NCBI GenBank assembly: GCA_947057875.1
Contig: CAMSEX010000079.1
Coordinates: 1 to 5,733, forward strand
DNA: 5,733 bases
Direction of reading: 5' to 3'
DNA from: an uncultured Clostridium sp.
GTDB lineage: Bacteria; Bacillota; Clostridia; TANB77; CAG-508
Made by a program: the position numbers and the translations under genes. Below the pieces are notes generated by a model. That model did no database searches and was not told the DNA's origin. It worked only from the letters and a program-made list of their open reading frames with translations. Shown here in pieces: positions 1-5,733 of this stretch; the stretch's first letter is position 1; the number at the start of each line of letters is the position of its first letter.

Positions 1-2
1 AA

Positions 3-740
3 CTCCGAAAAGCAAAAGGGTTGACTTTGGAGAGAGCTCAAGAATTAATATTAGATGAAGTTTATTTTGGTATGATGATGGTAAAACTTGGGGATAGTGA
101 TGGTTTGGTGTCAGGGGCGATTCATTCGACTTCAGATACTTTGCGACCAGCACTTCAAATTTTGAAAACAGCGCCAGATACGAAACTTGTTTCAGCTTTT
201 TTTGTGATGGTTGTGCCAAATTGCGCATATGGCGAAAAGGGAGTTTTTGTGTTTGGAGATTGTGGTTTGAATGAAGACCCAGAAGCACAAGAATTAGCGG
301 AAATTGCGCATTCTTCTGCTAAAAGTTTTGAGCAATTAGTAGGAAAAGAAGCCAAGATTGGGATGCTTTCCTATTCAACTTATGGAAGTGCAAAATCAGA
401 ATTGACACAAAAAGTGATTGAGGCAACAACAATTGTTAAAGAAAAATATCCAGAATTAAAGGTGGATGGAGAATTACAGTTGGATGCTGCAATTGTGCCA
501 GAGGTGGCTCGTTCAAAAGCACCCAATAGCGAAGTTGCTGGGCAATGTAATACATTAATTTTTCCGAACTTGGATGCGGGAAATATTGGTTATAAATTGA
601 CGCAAAGATTGGCAAAAGCAGAAGCGTATGGACCACTTTGTCAGGGAATTGCTAAACCTGTAAATGATTTGTCACGTGGTTGTTCGGCTGAAGATATTGC
701 GGGTGTTATTGCGATTACTTGTGTTCAAGCGTTATCTTAA
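3..740 (+). CDS. pta: Phosphate acetyltransferase, 5'-truncated
   Basis: Transfers the acetyl group between CoA and phosphate (acetyl-CoA + Pi to acetyl phosphate + CoA) in the cytoplasm, the first step of the Pta-AckA acetate pathway. The frame is open from the left edge (LRKAKG...), so the TTG at 21 is an internal Leu codon and not the start. 245 residues are visible; the short clostridial form has about 325-330, so roughly 85 N-terminal residues are missing. Family blocks seen are SGAIHST and LRPALQILKTAP, a GDC block (FGDCGLNEDP), LSYSTYGSA, DGELQLDAAI, and LIFPNLDAGNIGYKL near the C-terminus. The final block NDLSRGCSAEDI carries Ser (672-674), Arg (675-677) and Asp (693-695), with the spacing of the catalytic Ser309, Arg310 and Asp316 of Methanosarcina thermophila Pta. 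The TAA stop lies inside a perfect palindrome. ackA follows 160 bp downstream, so co-transcription is likely though unproven. Confidence 0.96.
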   Translation, partial: LRKAKGLTLERAQELILDEVYFGMMMVKLGDSDGLVSGAIHSTSDTLRPALQILKTAPDTKLVSAFFVMVVPNCAYGEKGVFVFGDCGLNEDPEAQELAEIAHSSAKSFEQLVGKEAKIGMLSYSTYGSAKSELTQKVIEATTIVKEKYPELKVDGELQLDAAIVPEVARSKAPNSEVAGQCNTLIFPNLDAGNIGYKLTQRLAKAEAYGPLCQGIAKPVNDLSRGCSAEDIAGVIAITCVQALS

Positions 741-759
741 GGGAAATTTTCCCTTAAGA
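735..759. repeat. Perfect inverted repeat over the pta stop codon
   Basis: Two 12-base arms, TCTTAAGGGAAA and TTTCCCTTAAGA, are separated by one T. The pta stop TAA (738-740) lies in the left arm. As RNA it would form a hairpin of about 10 bp. No run of U follows, so it is not a standard rho-independent terminator. It is the first of a cluster of hairpins in this spacer and may mark the left edge of a repeat element or protect the pta 3' end; that role is inferred. Confidence 0.8.
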
Positions 760-760
760 A

Positions 761-870
761 TCCCCACCCAAGGGACGCTGTCCCTTGGAACCCTGCGCCT
801 CGGTCGGCGGGACAAGGTTTGCCAAGTGGAGTGTTTTGCAACTGATTTGTGTCCGCGCGATGAGCGCGCG
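761..870. repeat. GC-rich hairpin cluster, probable dispersed intergenic repeat
   Basis: By direct count, 69 of these 110 bases are G or C (63%), against clearly A/T-rich genes on both sides. The stretch holds a CCAAGGGA/TCCCTTGG stem at 768-788 with loop CGCTG, a short CGCC/GGCG stem at 796-809, and a CGCGCG/CGCGCG stem at 854-870 with loop ATGAG. No credible gene is present: the ackA frame happens to stay open through it, but the composition and lack of conserved motifs argue against coding. The look is that of a REP- or MITE-like intergenic element of the kind scattered through clostridial genomes. Copy number cannot be judged from one window. Confidence 0.6.
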
Positions 871-889
871 AGGAAGTATTGTTATAAAA

Positions 890-894
890 AGGAG
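890..894 (+). promoter_or_regulatory. Ribosome binding site fixing the ackA start
   Basis: AGGAG lies six bases before the ATG at 901. This ideal spacing settles the start. The frame is open further upstream to 664, but that extension overlaps pta and crosses the GC-rich repeat. Confidence 0.85.
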
Positions 895-900
895 AGTTTT

Positions 901-2094
901 ATGAAAATTTTAGTTTTGAATTGTGGAAGTAGTTCACTAAAATATCAATTGATTGATATGGAAAGCGAGGAAGTGATTACGAAAGGAACGTATGAACGAA
1001 TTGGACAGAATAATTCGTTTGTGACGATTAAACAAAAAGGGGAAAAAACAAGAATAGAACATCCAGTGGAAAATCATGATTTAGCTTTGAAGTTTGTGAT
1101 GGAAGATTTGCTGATTGGTGAAAAATATGGTGTGATTCAAGATTTGAATGAAATTGACGCAGTTGGACATCGTTTGGTTCATGGTGGCGAAAAGTTCAGT
1201 AGTTCAGTTTTGATTACAGATGAAGTAATTGAACAGATTAAAGAATGTATTCCACTTGCGCCACTTCATAATCCAGCATGCTTATTGGGAATTGAGGCAT
1301 GCAAAAAACAAATTAAGGATACACCAATGGTTGCTGTTTTTGATACAGCTTTTCATCAGACGATGCCAAAAGAAAATTATATTTATCCACTTCCTTATGA
1401 GTTTTACGAAAAATATAAAATTCGTAAATATGGTTTTCATGGAACGAGCCATAAATTTGTTTCCAAAAGAGTGGCACAAGTGATGGGCAAAGATGTAAAA
1501 GACTTGAAAATTGTGACTTGCCATTTGGGGCAAGGGGCGTCACTTTGTGCGGTTGATGGCGGAAAATCTGTGAATACAAGTATGGGATTGACACCTTTAG
1601 GGGGTATTGCTATGTGCGCAAGATGTGGCGATATGGATCCTTCGATTGTAGGTTATTTAATGGATACTTTAGGGAAGACAAAGGAAGAAGTCAATAGTCT
1701 TTTGAATAAAGAATCTGGCGTTTTGGGAATTTCTGGTATTAGTCCTGATTTTCGAGATGTGGAAGCAGCTTCTGCAGAAGGAAATGAAAGAGCAAAACTT
1801 GCAATTGATTTTTACAATCATACGGTTGCTGAATATATTGCACGTTACGCTGTTTCAATGCAGGGAATTGATGTGATTGTGTTTACAGCTGGTATTGGGG
1901 AAAATCAGATTAATATCCGTAAAGGAATTTGTGAAAAATTGAAATTTATGGGCGTTGAAATTGACGAAAAGGTAAATGATTGCAGAGGAGAGGAAGTGGA
2001 AATTTCTACTTCAACTTCAAAAATCAAAGTTTTTGTGATTCCAACAGATGAAGAATTAATGATAGCACGTGATACAAAGGAAATCGTAGGATAA
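901..2094 (+). CDS. ackA: Acetate kinase
   Basis: Cytoplasmic kinase of the ASKHA (acetate kinase/Hsc70/actin) superfamily; it converts acetyl phosphate + ADP to acetate + ATP, completing the pathway begun by Pta. The product has 397 residues, the normal length, and needs no gaps to match M. thermophila AckA numbering at the sites checked. Visible are N7, S10, S12 and K14 in the NCGSSSLK motif, R91 in HRLVHGGE, D148 in FDTAFH, H180 in YGFHGTSH, H208 in CHLGQGAS, R241 in ARCGD, FTAGIGEN at 328-335, and E384 in PTDEE. The acetate-pocket positions V93, L122, F179 and P232 are all kept. Two nucleotide-side positions differ from the usual family residues: Q211 (HLGQG, not HLGNG) and C239 (MCAR, not MGTR). 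The start is set by AGGAG at 890. A terminator follows directly. Identity is certain; nucleotide preference is open. Confidence 0.98.
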   Translation: MKILVLNCGSSSLKYQLIDMESEEVITKGTYERIGQNNSFVTIKQKGEKTRIEHPVENHDLALKFVMEDLLIGEKYGVIQDLNEIDAVGHRLVHGGEKFSSSVLITDEVIEQIKECIPLAPLHNPACLLGIEACKKQIKDTPMVAVFDTAFHQTMPKENYIYPLPYEFYEKYKIRKYGFHGTSHKFVSKRVAQVMGKDVKDLKIVTCHLGQGASLCAVDGGKSVNTSMGLTPLGGIAMCARCGDMDPSIVGYLMDTLGKTKEEVNSLLNKESGVLGISGISPDFRDVEAASAEGNERAKLAIDFYNHTVAEYIARYAVSMQGIDVIVFTAGIGENQINIRKGICEKLKFMGVEIDEKVNDCRGEEVEISTSTSKIKVFVIPTDEELMIARDTKEIVG

Positions 2095-2105
2095 AATTGG
2101 AAAAA

Positions 2106-2154
2106 AAGTGTTTCTTGCAAATTTATTTTGGTAAGAAACATTTATTTTTTTTTT
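2106..2154 (+). terminator. Rho-independent terminator after ackA
   Basis: TGTTTCTT (2109-2116) pairs with AAGAAACA (2133-2140) around a 16-base loop. The stem can be lengthened outward by a G-U and two A-U pairs and inward by G-U and C-G pairs. The downstream arm runs into TTTA and then ten Ts. It lies 12 bases after the ackA stop and should end the pta-ackA transcript. Confidence 0.85.
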
Positions 2155-2164
2155 GCAAAACTAC

Positions 2165-2193
2165 TTGACAGTTTCCGAATAAGCATATAAAAT
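2165..2193 (+). promoter_or_regulatory. Sigma-A-type promoter for rny
   Basis: A consensus -35 TTGACA (2165-2170) and -10 TAAAAT (2188-2193) are 17 bases apart, in A/T-rich DNA just after the ackA terminator. Transcription would start near 2200, leaving a leader of about 160 nt before rny. TATAAA at 2186-2191 overlaps the -10 with a less favourable 15-base spacer. Confidence 0.75.
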
Positions 2194-2254
2194 AGTAAAT
2201 AGGAAAATTACAATATAAATTATATATAAGCGTGAAAAATTTTATTTGCCTAAT

Positions 2255-2289
2255 TATAATAAGAAATTGGAAGATATTTCTTAATTATA
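2255..2289 (+). other. Stem-loop in the rny leader
   Basis: TATAAT + AAGAAAT (2255-2267) pairs with ATTTCTT (2276-2282), one bulged A (2283), and ATTATA (2284-2289). That gives 13 pairs around an 8-base loop, TGGAAGAT. The stem is mostly A-U, so it is weak and could be chance in such A/T-rich sequence. It matches no riboswitch known to me. The rest of 2194-2358 shows nothing else beyond the ribosome binding site. Confidence 0.35.
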
Positions 2290-2358
2290 TAAAAAGATGA
2301 ATTATAAATAATTTATTTGTACATTGAAAATTTAATAGAAAAGAGGTAAACAGAAGTT

Positions 2359-3903
2359 ATGCAAAATGTTTTAATTATTGTTGCCACTGTTCTAATCTCA
2401 GCTGTTATTTTTATTCCAATCGGAGTAAAAATTAGAAAAAAAACAGCAGAATCTAAAATTCAAAGTGCAGAGAGAGAAGCTAGAAGGATATTAGAAAATG
2501 TTAAAATAGAAGCTGAAAATTCTAAAAAAGAAGAATTGATTAAAGCGAAGGAAGAAATTTTACAAATTCGAAATGAATTGGATCAGGAGATTAAAGAAAG
2601 AAGGGGCGATATTCAATCACAAGAAAAAAGATTAATTCAAAAAGAGGAAAACTTTGATAAAAAAGTAGCTCAATTTGATTTACAAGAAAAAGAACTTCAA
2701 AGAAGAATTACAGATAGTGAGCAAAAAAGACAGGAAATTGAGGAATTACATGGTAAAAAATTAGAGGAATTGCAAAGAATTTCTGGTTTGACACAAGAAC
2801 AAGCAAGAAAAATATTGTTAGACCAATTAGAGGATGAATTAACGCAGGAAAAAGCTGCGAAAATTAGAGAACTAGAATCAAAAGCCAAAGAGGAAGCGGA
2901 CAAAAATGCCAGAGAAATTATTGGAAGTGCGATTCAAAAATGTGCAGCAGACCATACTTCTGAGACAACTGTATCTGTTGTTTCTTTGCCAAGTGATGAT
3001 ATGAAAGGTAGAATTATTGGTAGAGAAGGTAGAAATATTAAAGCATTAGAAACATTGACTGGGATCGATTTGATTATTGATGATACACCAGAAGCTGTGA
3101 TTATTTCAGGTTTTGATCCACTTAGAAGAGAAGTTGCGAAAATTGCTTTGGAAAAATTAATTGATGATGGAAGAATTCATCCTGCTAAAATCGAAGAAAT
3201 GGTTGAGAAAGCCAAAGAAGAAGTGTTGTTATCGATTAAAGAAGCGGGCGAAAGAGCAGCTTTGGAAACAGGTGTGAATAACTTGAATCCTGAGATGATT
3301 AAGTTGATTGGAAAGTTGAAATATCGAACGAGTTATGGGCAAAATGTGTTAAATCATTCAATGGAAGTTGCTAATTTAGCCAGAATGATGGCTGATGAAT
3401 TAGGGGTTAATTCAAAAATAGCAAGACGTGCTGGTTTACTACATGATATTGGAAAAGCACTAGACCATGATATGGAAGGAACTCATGTTGAAATTGGTGT
3501 GGATGTACTAAGAAAATTTAAGGAAAATCATGCTGTAATTAATGCGGTTCAAGCGCATCATGGAGATGTTGAGCCTGAAACAATAGAAGCTATTTTGGTA
3601 CAAGCTGCTGATGCGATTTCAGCATCTCGTCCAGGTGCAAGACGTGAAACATTAGAAACATATATCAAGAGATTGGAAAAATTGGAAGAAATAGCGAATT
3701 CTTTTGATGGTGTAGATAAATCATTTGCGATTCAAGCAGGACGTGAAGTAAGACTAATTGTGAAACCAGATAAAGTTTCTGATAGTGAAATGGTCATTAT
3801 GGCAAGAGAAGTTGCAAAAAAGGTAGAAAATGAAATGGAATATCCTGGAACGATAAAAGTAAATGTTGTAAGGGAATCTAGAGTAGTGGATTATGCCAAA
3901 TAA
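2359..3903 (+). CDS. rny: Ribonuclease Y
   Basis: Membrane-anchored endoribonuclease that starts bulk mRNA turnover in Firmicutes, cutting single-stranded A/U-rich RNA, often near 5'-monophosphate ends. The 514 residues match the family length of about 515-520. In order: a transmembrane anchor at about 2-24; a long charged coiled coil at about 25-200; a KH RNA-binding domain at about 204-270 with the GxxG loop GREG (221-224); and an HD phosphohydrolase domain from about 330, with H333 in NHSMEVA, the metal-binding pair H362-D363 in LLHDIGKALDH, the QAHHGD block (398-403) and D418 in AADAISASRPGARRE. No key residue is missing. The ATG has GAGG at 2343-2346, 12 bases upstream, a rather long spacing. 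An in-frame TAA at 2347 rules out an earlier start. Its own promoter and terminator make it look monocistronic. Confidence 0.98.
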   Translation: MQNVLIIVATVLISAVIFIPIGVKIRKKTAESKIQSAEREARRILENVKIEAENSKKEELIKAKEEILQIRNELDQEIKERRGDIQSQEKRLIQKEENFDKKVAQFDLQEKELQRRITDSEQKRQEIEELHGKKLEELQRISGLTQEQARKILLDQLEDELTQEKAAKIRELESKAKEEADKNAREIIGSAIQKCAADHTSETTVSVVSLPSDDMKGRIIGREGRNIKALETLTGIDLIIDDTPEAVIISGFDPLRREVAKIALEKLIDDGRIHPAKIEEMVEKAKEEVLLSIKEAGERAALETGVNNLNPEMIKLIGKLKYRTSYGQNVLNHSMEVANLARMMADELGVNSKIARRAGLLHDIGKALDHDMEGTHVEIGVDVLRKFKENHAVINAVQAHHGDVEPETIEAILVQAADAISASRPGARRETLETYIKRLEKLEEIANSFDGVDKSFAIQAGREVRLIVKPDKVSDSEMVIMAREVAKKVENEMEYPGTIKVNVVRESRVVDYAK

Positions 3904-3912
3904 AAATCTTAT

Positions 3913-3951
3913 AAAAACCGAAGTAATTTTAGGGATTACTTCGGTTTTTTT
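3913..3951 (+). terminator. Strong rho-independent terminator after rny
   Basis: A perfect 15-bp stem is formed by AAAAACCGAAGTAAT (3913-3927) and ATTACTTCGGTTTTT (3935-3949), with a 7-base loop TTTAGGG and Ts through 3951. It begins nine bases after the stop. The A run before the stem and T run after it would also let it work on the opposite strand. Confidence 0.95.
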
Positions 3952-4023
3952 GAATTTATGTTAAGAAAACAATTAGATAGGGAATTTTATCTTGCAAAGA
4001 AAATATAAAAATTTACAACTAAA

Positions 4024-4049
4024 ATTATGTAAAACATAATGACGTCATT
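4024..4049. promoter_or_regulatory. Two adjoining palindromes upstream of the surface-protein gene
   Basis: ATTATGT-AAA-ACATAAT (4024-4040) is a perfect 7+7 inverted repeat. It overlaps by three bases the perfect 12-base palindrome AATGACGTCATT (4038-4049). Both end five bases before a TTGACA. Such symmetry next to a promoter is typical of binding sites for dimeric regulators. The placement upstream of the -35 would suit an activator. The protein concerned cannot be named from the sequence. Confidence 0.5.
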
Positions 4050-4053
4050 TTAT

Positions 4054-4101
4054 TTGACACCTTATATTTTTTTCTTTTTTGATGTAAACTAGATTTATAA
4101 T
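4054..4101 (+). promoter_or_regulatory. Putative promoter region of the surface-protein gene
   Basis: A consensus -35 TTGACA (4054-4059) is followed after 18 bases by a weak -10, TTTGAT (4078-4083). A perfect TATAAT occurs at 4096-4101 but lies 36 bases beyond TTGACA and has only a poor -35 (TCTTTT) of its own. Either reading is possible. A long T-rich tract lies between the elements. Confidence 0.45.
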
Positions 4102-4111
4102 AAAAAAGAAA

Positions 4112-4117
4112 GAGGGG
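4112..4117 (+). promoter_or_regulatory. Ribosome binding site for the prepilin-signal protein
   Basis: GAGGGG lies nine bases before the ATG at 4127. It shows that translation is meant to begin at the prepilin-like signal, not at the ATG at 4296 after the frame break, which has no comparable site. Confidence 0.75.
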
Positions 4118-4126
4118 AAACAAAAG

Positions 4127-4285
4127 ATGTTAAAAGAAAATGTTATTTACAAAAAAAGTAATAAAGGTATTACTTTAATTGCACTCGTTATCACAATCAT
4201 CGTATTATTAATTCTAGCAGGTGTGTCAATTAATTTAGTAGCGCGGAAGCAATGGCATTTTAGGAAAGGCGACCAAGGCAGTTGA
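4127..4285 (+). CDS. N-terminal piece of frameshifted prepilin-signal surface protein
   Basis: As written, the ATG at 4127 encodes 52 residues before TGA at 4283. Residues 1-39 match the start of a large clostridial family: a Lys-rich head, then KGITLIALVITII and LLILAGVSI. G14 followed by a hydrophobic helix at about 15-38 fits a class-III-type prepilin peptidase site, with cleavage after G14. The Glu at +5 of true type IV pilins is absent (Ala19 is there), as seems usual for this family. After Val38-Ala39 the frame becomes nonsense (RKQWHF...). Skipping one base near 4244 instead restores the expected GSNGILGKAT. The fragment therefore belongs with the downstream frame. The break is either a sequencing or assembly error or a real inactivating mutation. 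On its own this 52-residue peptide is unlikely to be a functional protein. Confidence 0.75.
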   Translation: MLKENVIYKKSNKGITLIALVITIIVLLILAGVSINLVARKQWHFRKGDQGS

Positions 4286-5702
4286 CATCACAAATATGGC
4301 GCAAATTAAAGAAGAAATTGAACTAAAAATTGCAGAATTGCAAATGGATTATTACATGACAGATAACAATTTTGCAAATGTGAATGACTATGTGAAGGCA
4401 GAATTAGAAAAAGGCGTAGAGCTTCCAAGTGGAGCCGTGATTACAACAGATAGTAATGGAAATTTGAATTACGATGGAGTTCAAATTGGAACACTAAATC
4501 CAGATGGAAGCGTAAGCATTGATGGCGAGTTTAATGGAAGTCAAATTGTGACAAAATACACAGTATCGTATAATCCAAATGGGGGACAAGGTGGACCTTC
4601 AAGCAGTAGGCATGAAAATGGCGAGACAGTAACTGTCGATTTTTCAAAAAAACCAACTCAAACAGGATGCACATTTTTAGGATGGGCAAGAACAGCAAAT
4701 GCAACAGTACCAGAGTTTACAAGTTCAGGAAGTTTCACAGTAAACGCAAATACTACTTTGTATGCTGTGTGGGAGTATGGACAAGCATGGCATGCGGCGC
4801 ATCCTGAAAAGCATATACCAACAGGATTTGTACACACAGAGGGCACGGTAGAAGAAGGCTATGTCATTGCAGACAGTGAGGGCAATGAATTTGTGTGGAT
4901 ACCAGTTGCCAATGATGAAGCATATGCAAAGAAATTGGGGACGAATAACTATATGCTAAAGGTAGATGATGTGGCAGCAACTTCAATTGCAGATGGAATC
5001 AAAGGCGACAAATTAGGGATGACAAGTATTTTAGGAACGACAATAGAAAATTCAATTACAGCACAACAACCAGAATATGCAGTTGTGAAAAAAGCAGGAG
5101 GATTTTGGGTAGGAAGATATGAAGCTGGAACAGAGGGCATAGATCGTGGAGAAGGAAGTTATATAGCAGGAATACCAGAATGGTCAAATGATAAAGCAGC
5201 AGATGCAAATGCGTATTGGTCAAGTAAGTCAGTCACAGTCAAAGCAGGAAATGAGCCAGCAAGAATGATTACACAAAGTAAAGCATTGGAAATAGCTAAT
5301 AGTTGGAAAAGTGGAAATGCAGGAAATGGGACAGTGGCTTTTCAAAGTGGAATGATTACCGGAAGTCAATGGGATGCCATGTGTAAGTTTATTGGTTGGA
5401 ATATAGCAGATGGAGATTGTAGTAGTTGGGGAAATTATTCAAATGTGAAAAGTAAAGTTTATACATCATTGACACACGCAATGGACAGAAGAAGTGACTG
5501 GTTTACAGAAAATAATGTACAGAAAAAAGATGATGATACAAATCGTTGGATATTCCCAACAGGAACATTTATAAATGATAGCAATAAAAATACAGTGCAA
5601 AAGAATATTTTCGATGTAGCAGGAAATGTATGGGAATGGACAACAGAGGTGCCTCAATATGCTGATGGCGCAAACACGGTCTTTCGTGGTGGTAGTGCTT
5701 AT
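4245..5702 (+). CDS. Surface protein: Listeria-Bacteroides repeat plus FGE-like domain, 3'-truncated
   Basis: Main part of the gene begun at 4127; the frame is open from 4242 with no stop. Its first ATG is at 4296, without a convincing ribosome binding site. In corrected numbering (A39, then G40 at 4245), a pseudopilin-like helix spans about 46-76. A Listeria-Bacteroides repeat (Flg_new type, beta-grasp) spans about 143-215, with YNPNGG, GCTFLGWA and LYAVW. From about 217 to the break runs a formylglycine-generating-enzyme/sulfatase-modifying-like domain of C-type-lectin fold: VWIPV (256-260), GFWVGRYEAG (325-334), SQWDAMCKFIGW, DVAGNVWEWT (496-505), and FRGGSAY (519-525). The likely role is as an extracellular, membrane-tethered binding protein. 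In this family the FGE fold usually serves as a recognition scaffold, and no enzyme activity is implied. Residue 525 is the last real one; adapter sequence follows. The C-terminal end, often the most variable part, is missing. No named gene is recognised. Confidence 0.8.
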
Positions 5703-5733
5703 AGATCGGAAGAGCGTCGTGTAGGGAAAGAGT
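5703..5733. other. Illumina TruSeq adapter contamination
   Basis: The last 31 bases start with AGATCGGAAGAGC, the common TruSeq adapter stem, and continue as CGTCGTGTAGGGAAAGAGT, matching the reverse complement of the universal adapter as I remember it. Translated in the surface-protein frame it gives RSEERRVGKE, a peptide seen as an adapter artefact at the ends of many database proteins. These bases should be trimmed, and the contig ends biologically at about 5702. Confidence 0.97.

Noticed and set aside
21..23. TTG as the start codon of pta
   Set aside because: The frame is open to the left edge and the upstream residues (LRKAKG) fit the Pta family, so this is an internal Leu codon of a truncated gene.
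883..888. TATAAA as a -10 box for a separate ackA promoter
   Set aside because: It nearly touches the ribosome binding site, so the start point would fall at or beyond it, and no matching -35 is present.
664..900. In-frame upstream extension of ackA (start at 664, 476 residues)
   Set aside because: It overlaps pta and crosses the GC-rich hairpin spacer. The ATG at 901 has an ideal AGGAG and begins exactly at the conserved acetate kinase N-terminus, giving 397 residues.
1282..1594. Antisense and alternate-frame ORFs inside ackA, and similar ones in pta, rny and the surface gene
   Set aside because: They lie wholly inside well-supported genes, show no family motifs and lack convincing ribosome binding sites.
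3952..4126. A small gene or RNA gene in the spacer before the surface protein
   Set aside because: No ORF with a ribosome binding site and no tRNA or known riboswitch pattern is seen; only palindromes, promoter elements and T-rich sequence.
4296..4298. ATG at 4296 as the true start of the surface protein
   Set aside because: It has no good ribosome binding site, while GAGGGG sits correctly before the ATG at 4127 and the prepilin leader is intact up to one misplaced base.
1..5733. CRISPR array, insertion sequence, or diversity-generating retroelement within the window
   Set aside because: There are no regularly spaced repeats, no transposase and no reverse transcriptase; the retroelement idea rests only on what might lie beyond the right edge.

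Overview
The window looks like the end of a contig from a low-GC Firmicute, most likely an uncultured gut-type member of the Clostridia. The evidence is A/T-rich coding sequence, strong AGGAG-type ribosome binding sites, U-tailed terminators, ribonuclease Y as a housekeeping RNase, a pta-ackA pair, and a surface protein with the prepilin-like N-terminus (KGITLIALV...) common in such clostridial genomes. The taxon is inferred. All genes lie on the + strand.

Layout. 3-740 is the C-terminal three quarters of phosphate acetyltransferase (pta), cut by the left edge. 735-870 is an unusually GC-rich, hairpin-rich spacer that resembles a dispersed intergenic repeat. 901-2094 is acetate kinase (ackA), followed by a rho-independent terminator. 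2155-2358 holds a good sigma-A-type promoter and a long A/T-rich leader with a stem-loop. 2359-3903 is ribonuclease Y (rny), closed by a very strong terminator. 3952-4126 holds two adjoining palindromes, promoter elements and a ribosome binding site. From 4127 to the right edge runs a prepilin-signal surface protein. It has a Listeria-Bacteroides repeat and a C-terminal formylglycine-generating-enzyme-like (C-type-lectin-type) domain. Its frame is broken by an apparent extra base near 4244, and its 3' end is missing.

The last 31 bases (5703-5733) are not biological: they match Illumina TruSeq adapter read-through. The true sequence stops at about 5702, just after the RGGSAY motif of the FGE-like domain.

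Function. Pta and AckA together turn acetyl-CoA plus phosphate and ADP into acetate, CoA and ATP, the usual energy-conserving end of fermentation. RNase Y is a separate, monocistronic mRNA-decay gene. The surface protein is an unrelated accessory gene. The points most worth a second look are the AckA nucleotide-site substitutions (Q211, C239), the GC-rich repeat between pta and ackA, the paired palindromes at 4024-4049, the frameshifted surface protein, and the contig break exactly where a hypervariable C-terminus would be expected in related lectin-fold proteins.
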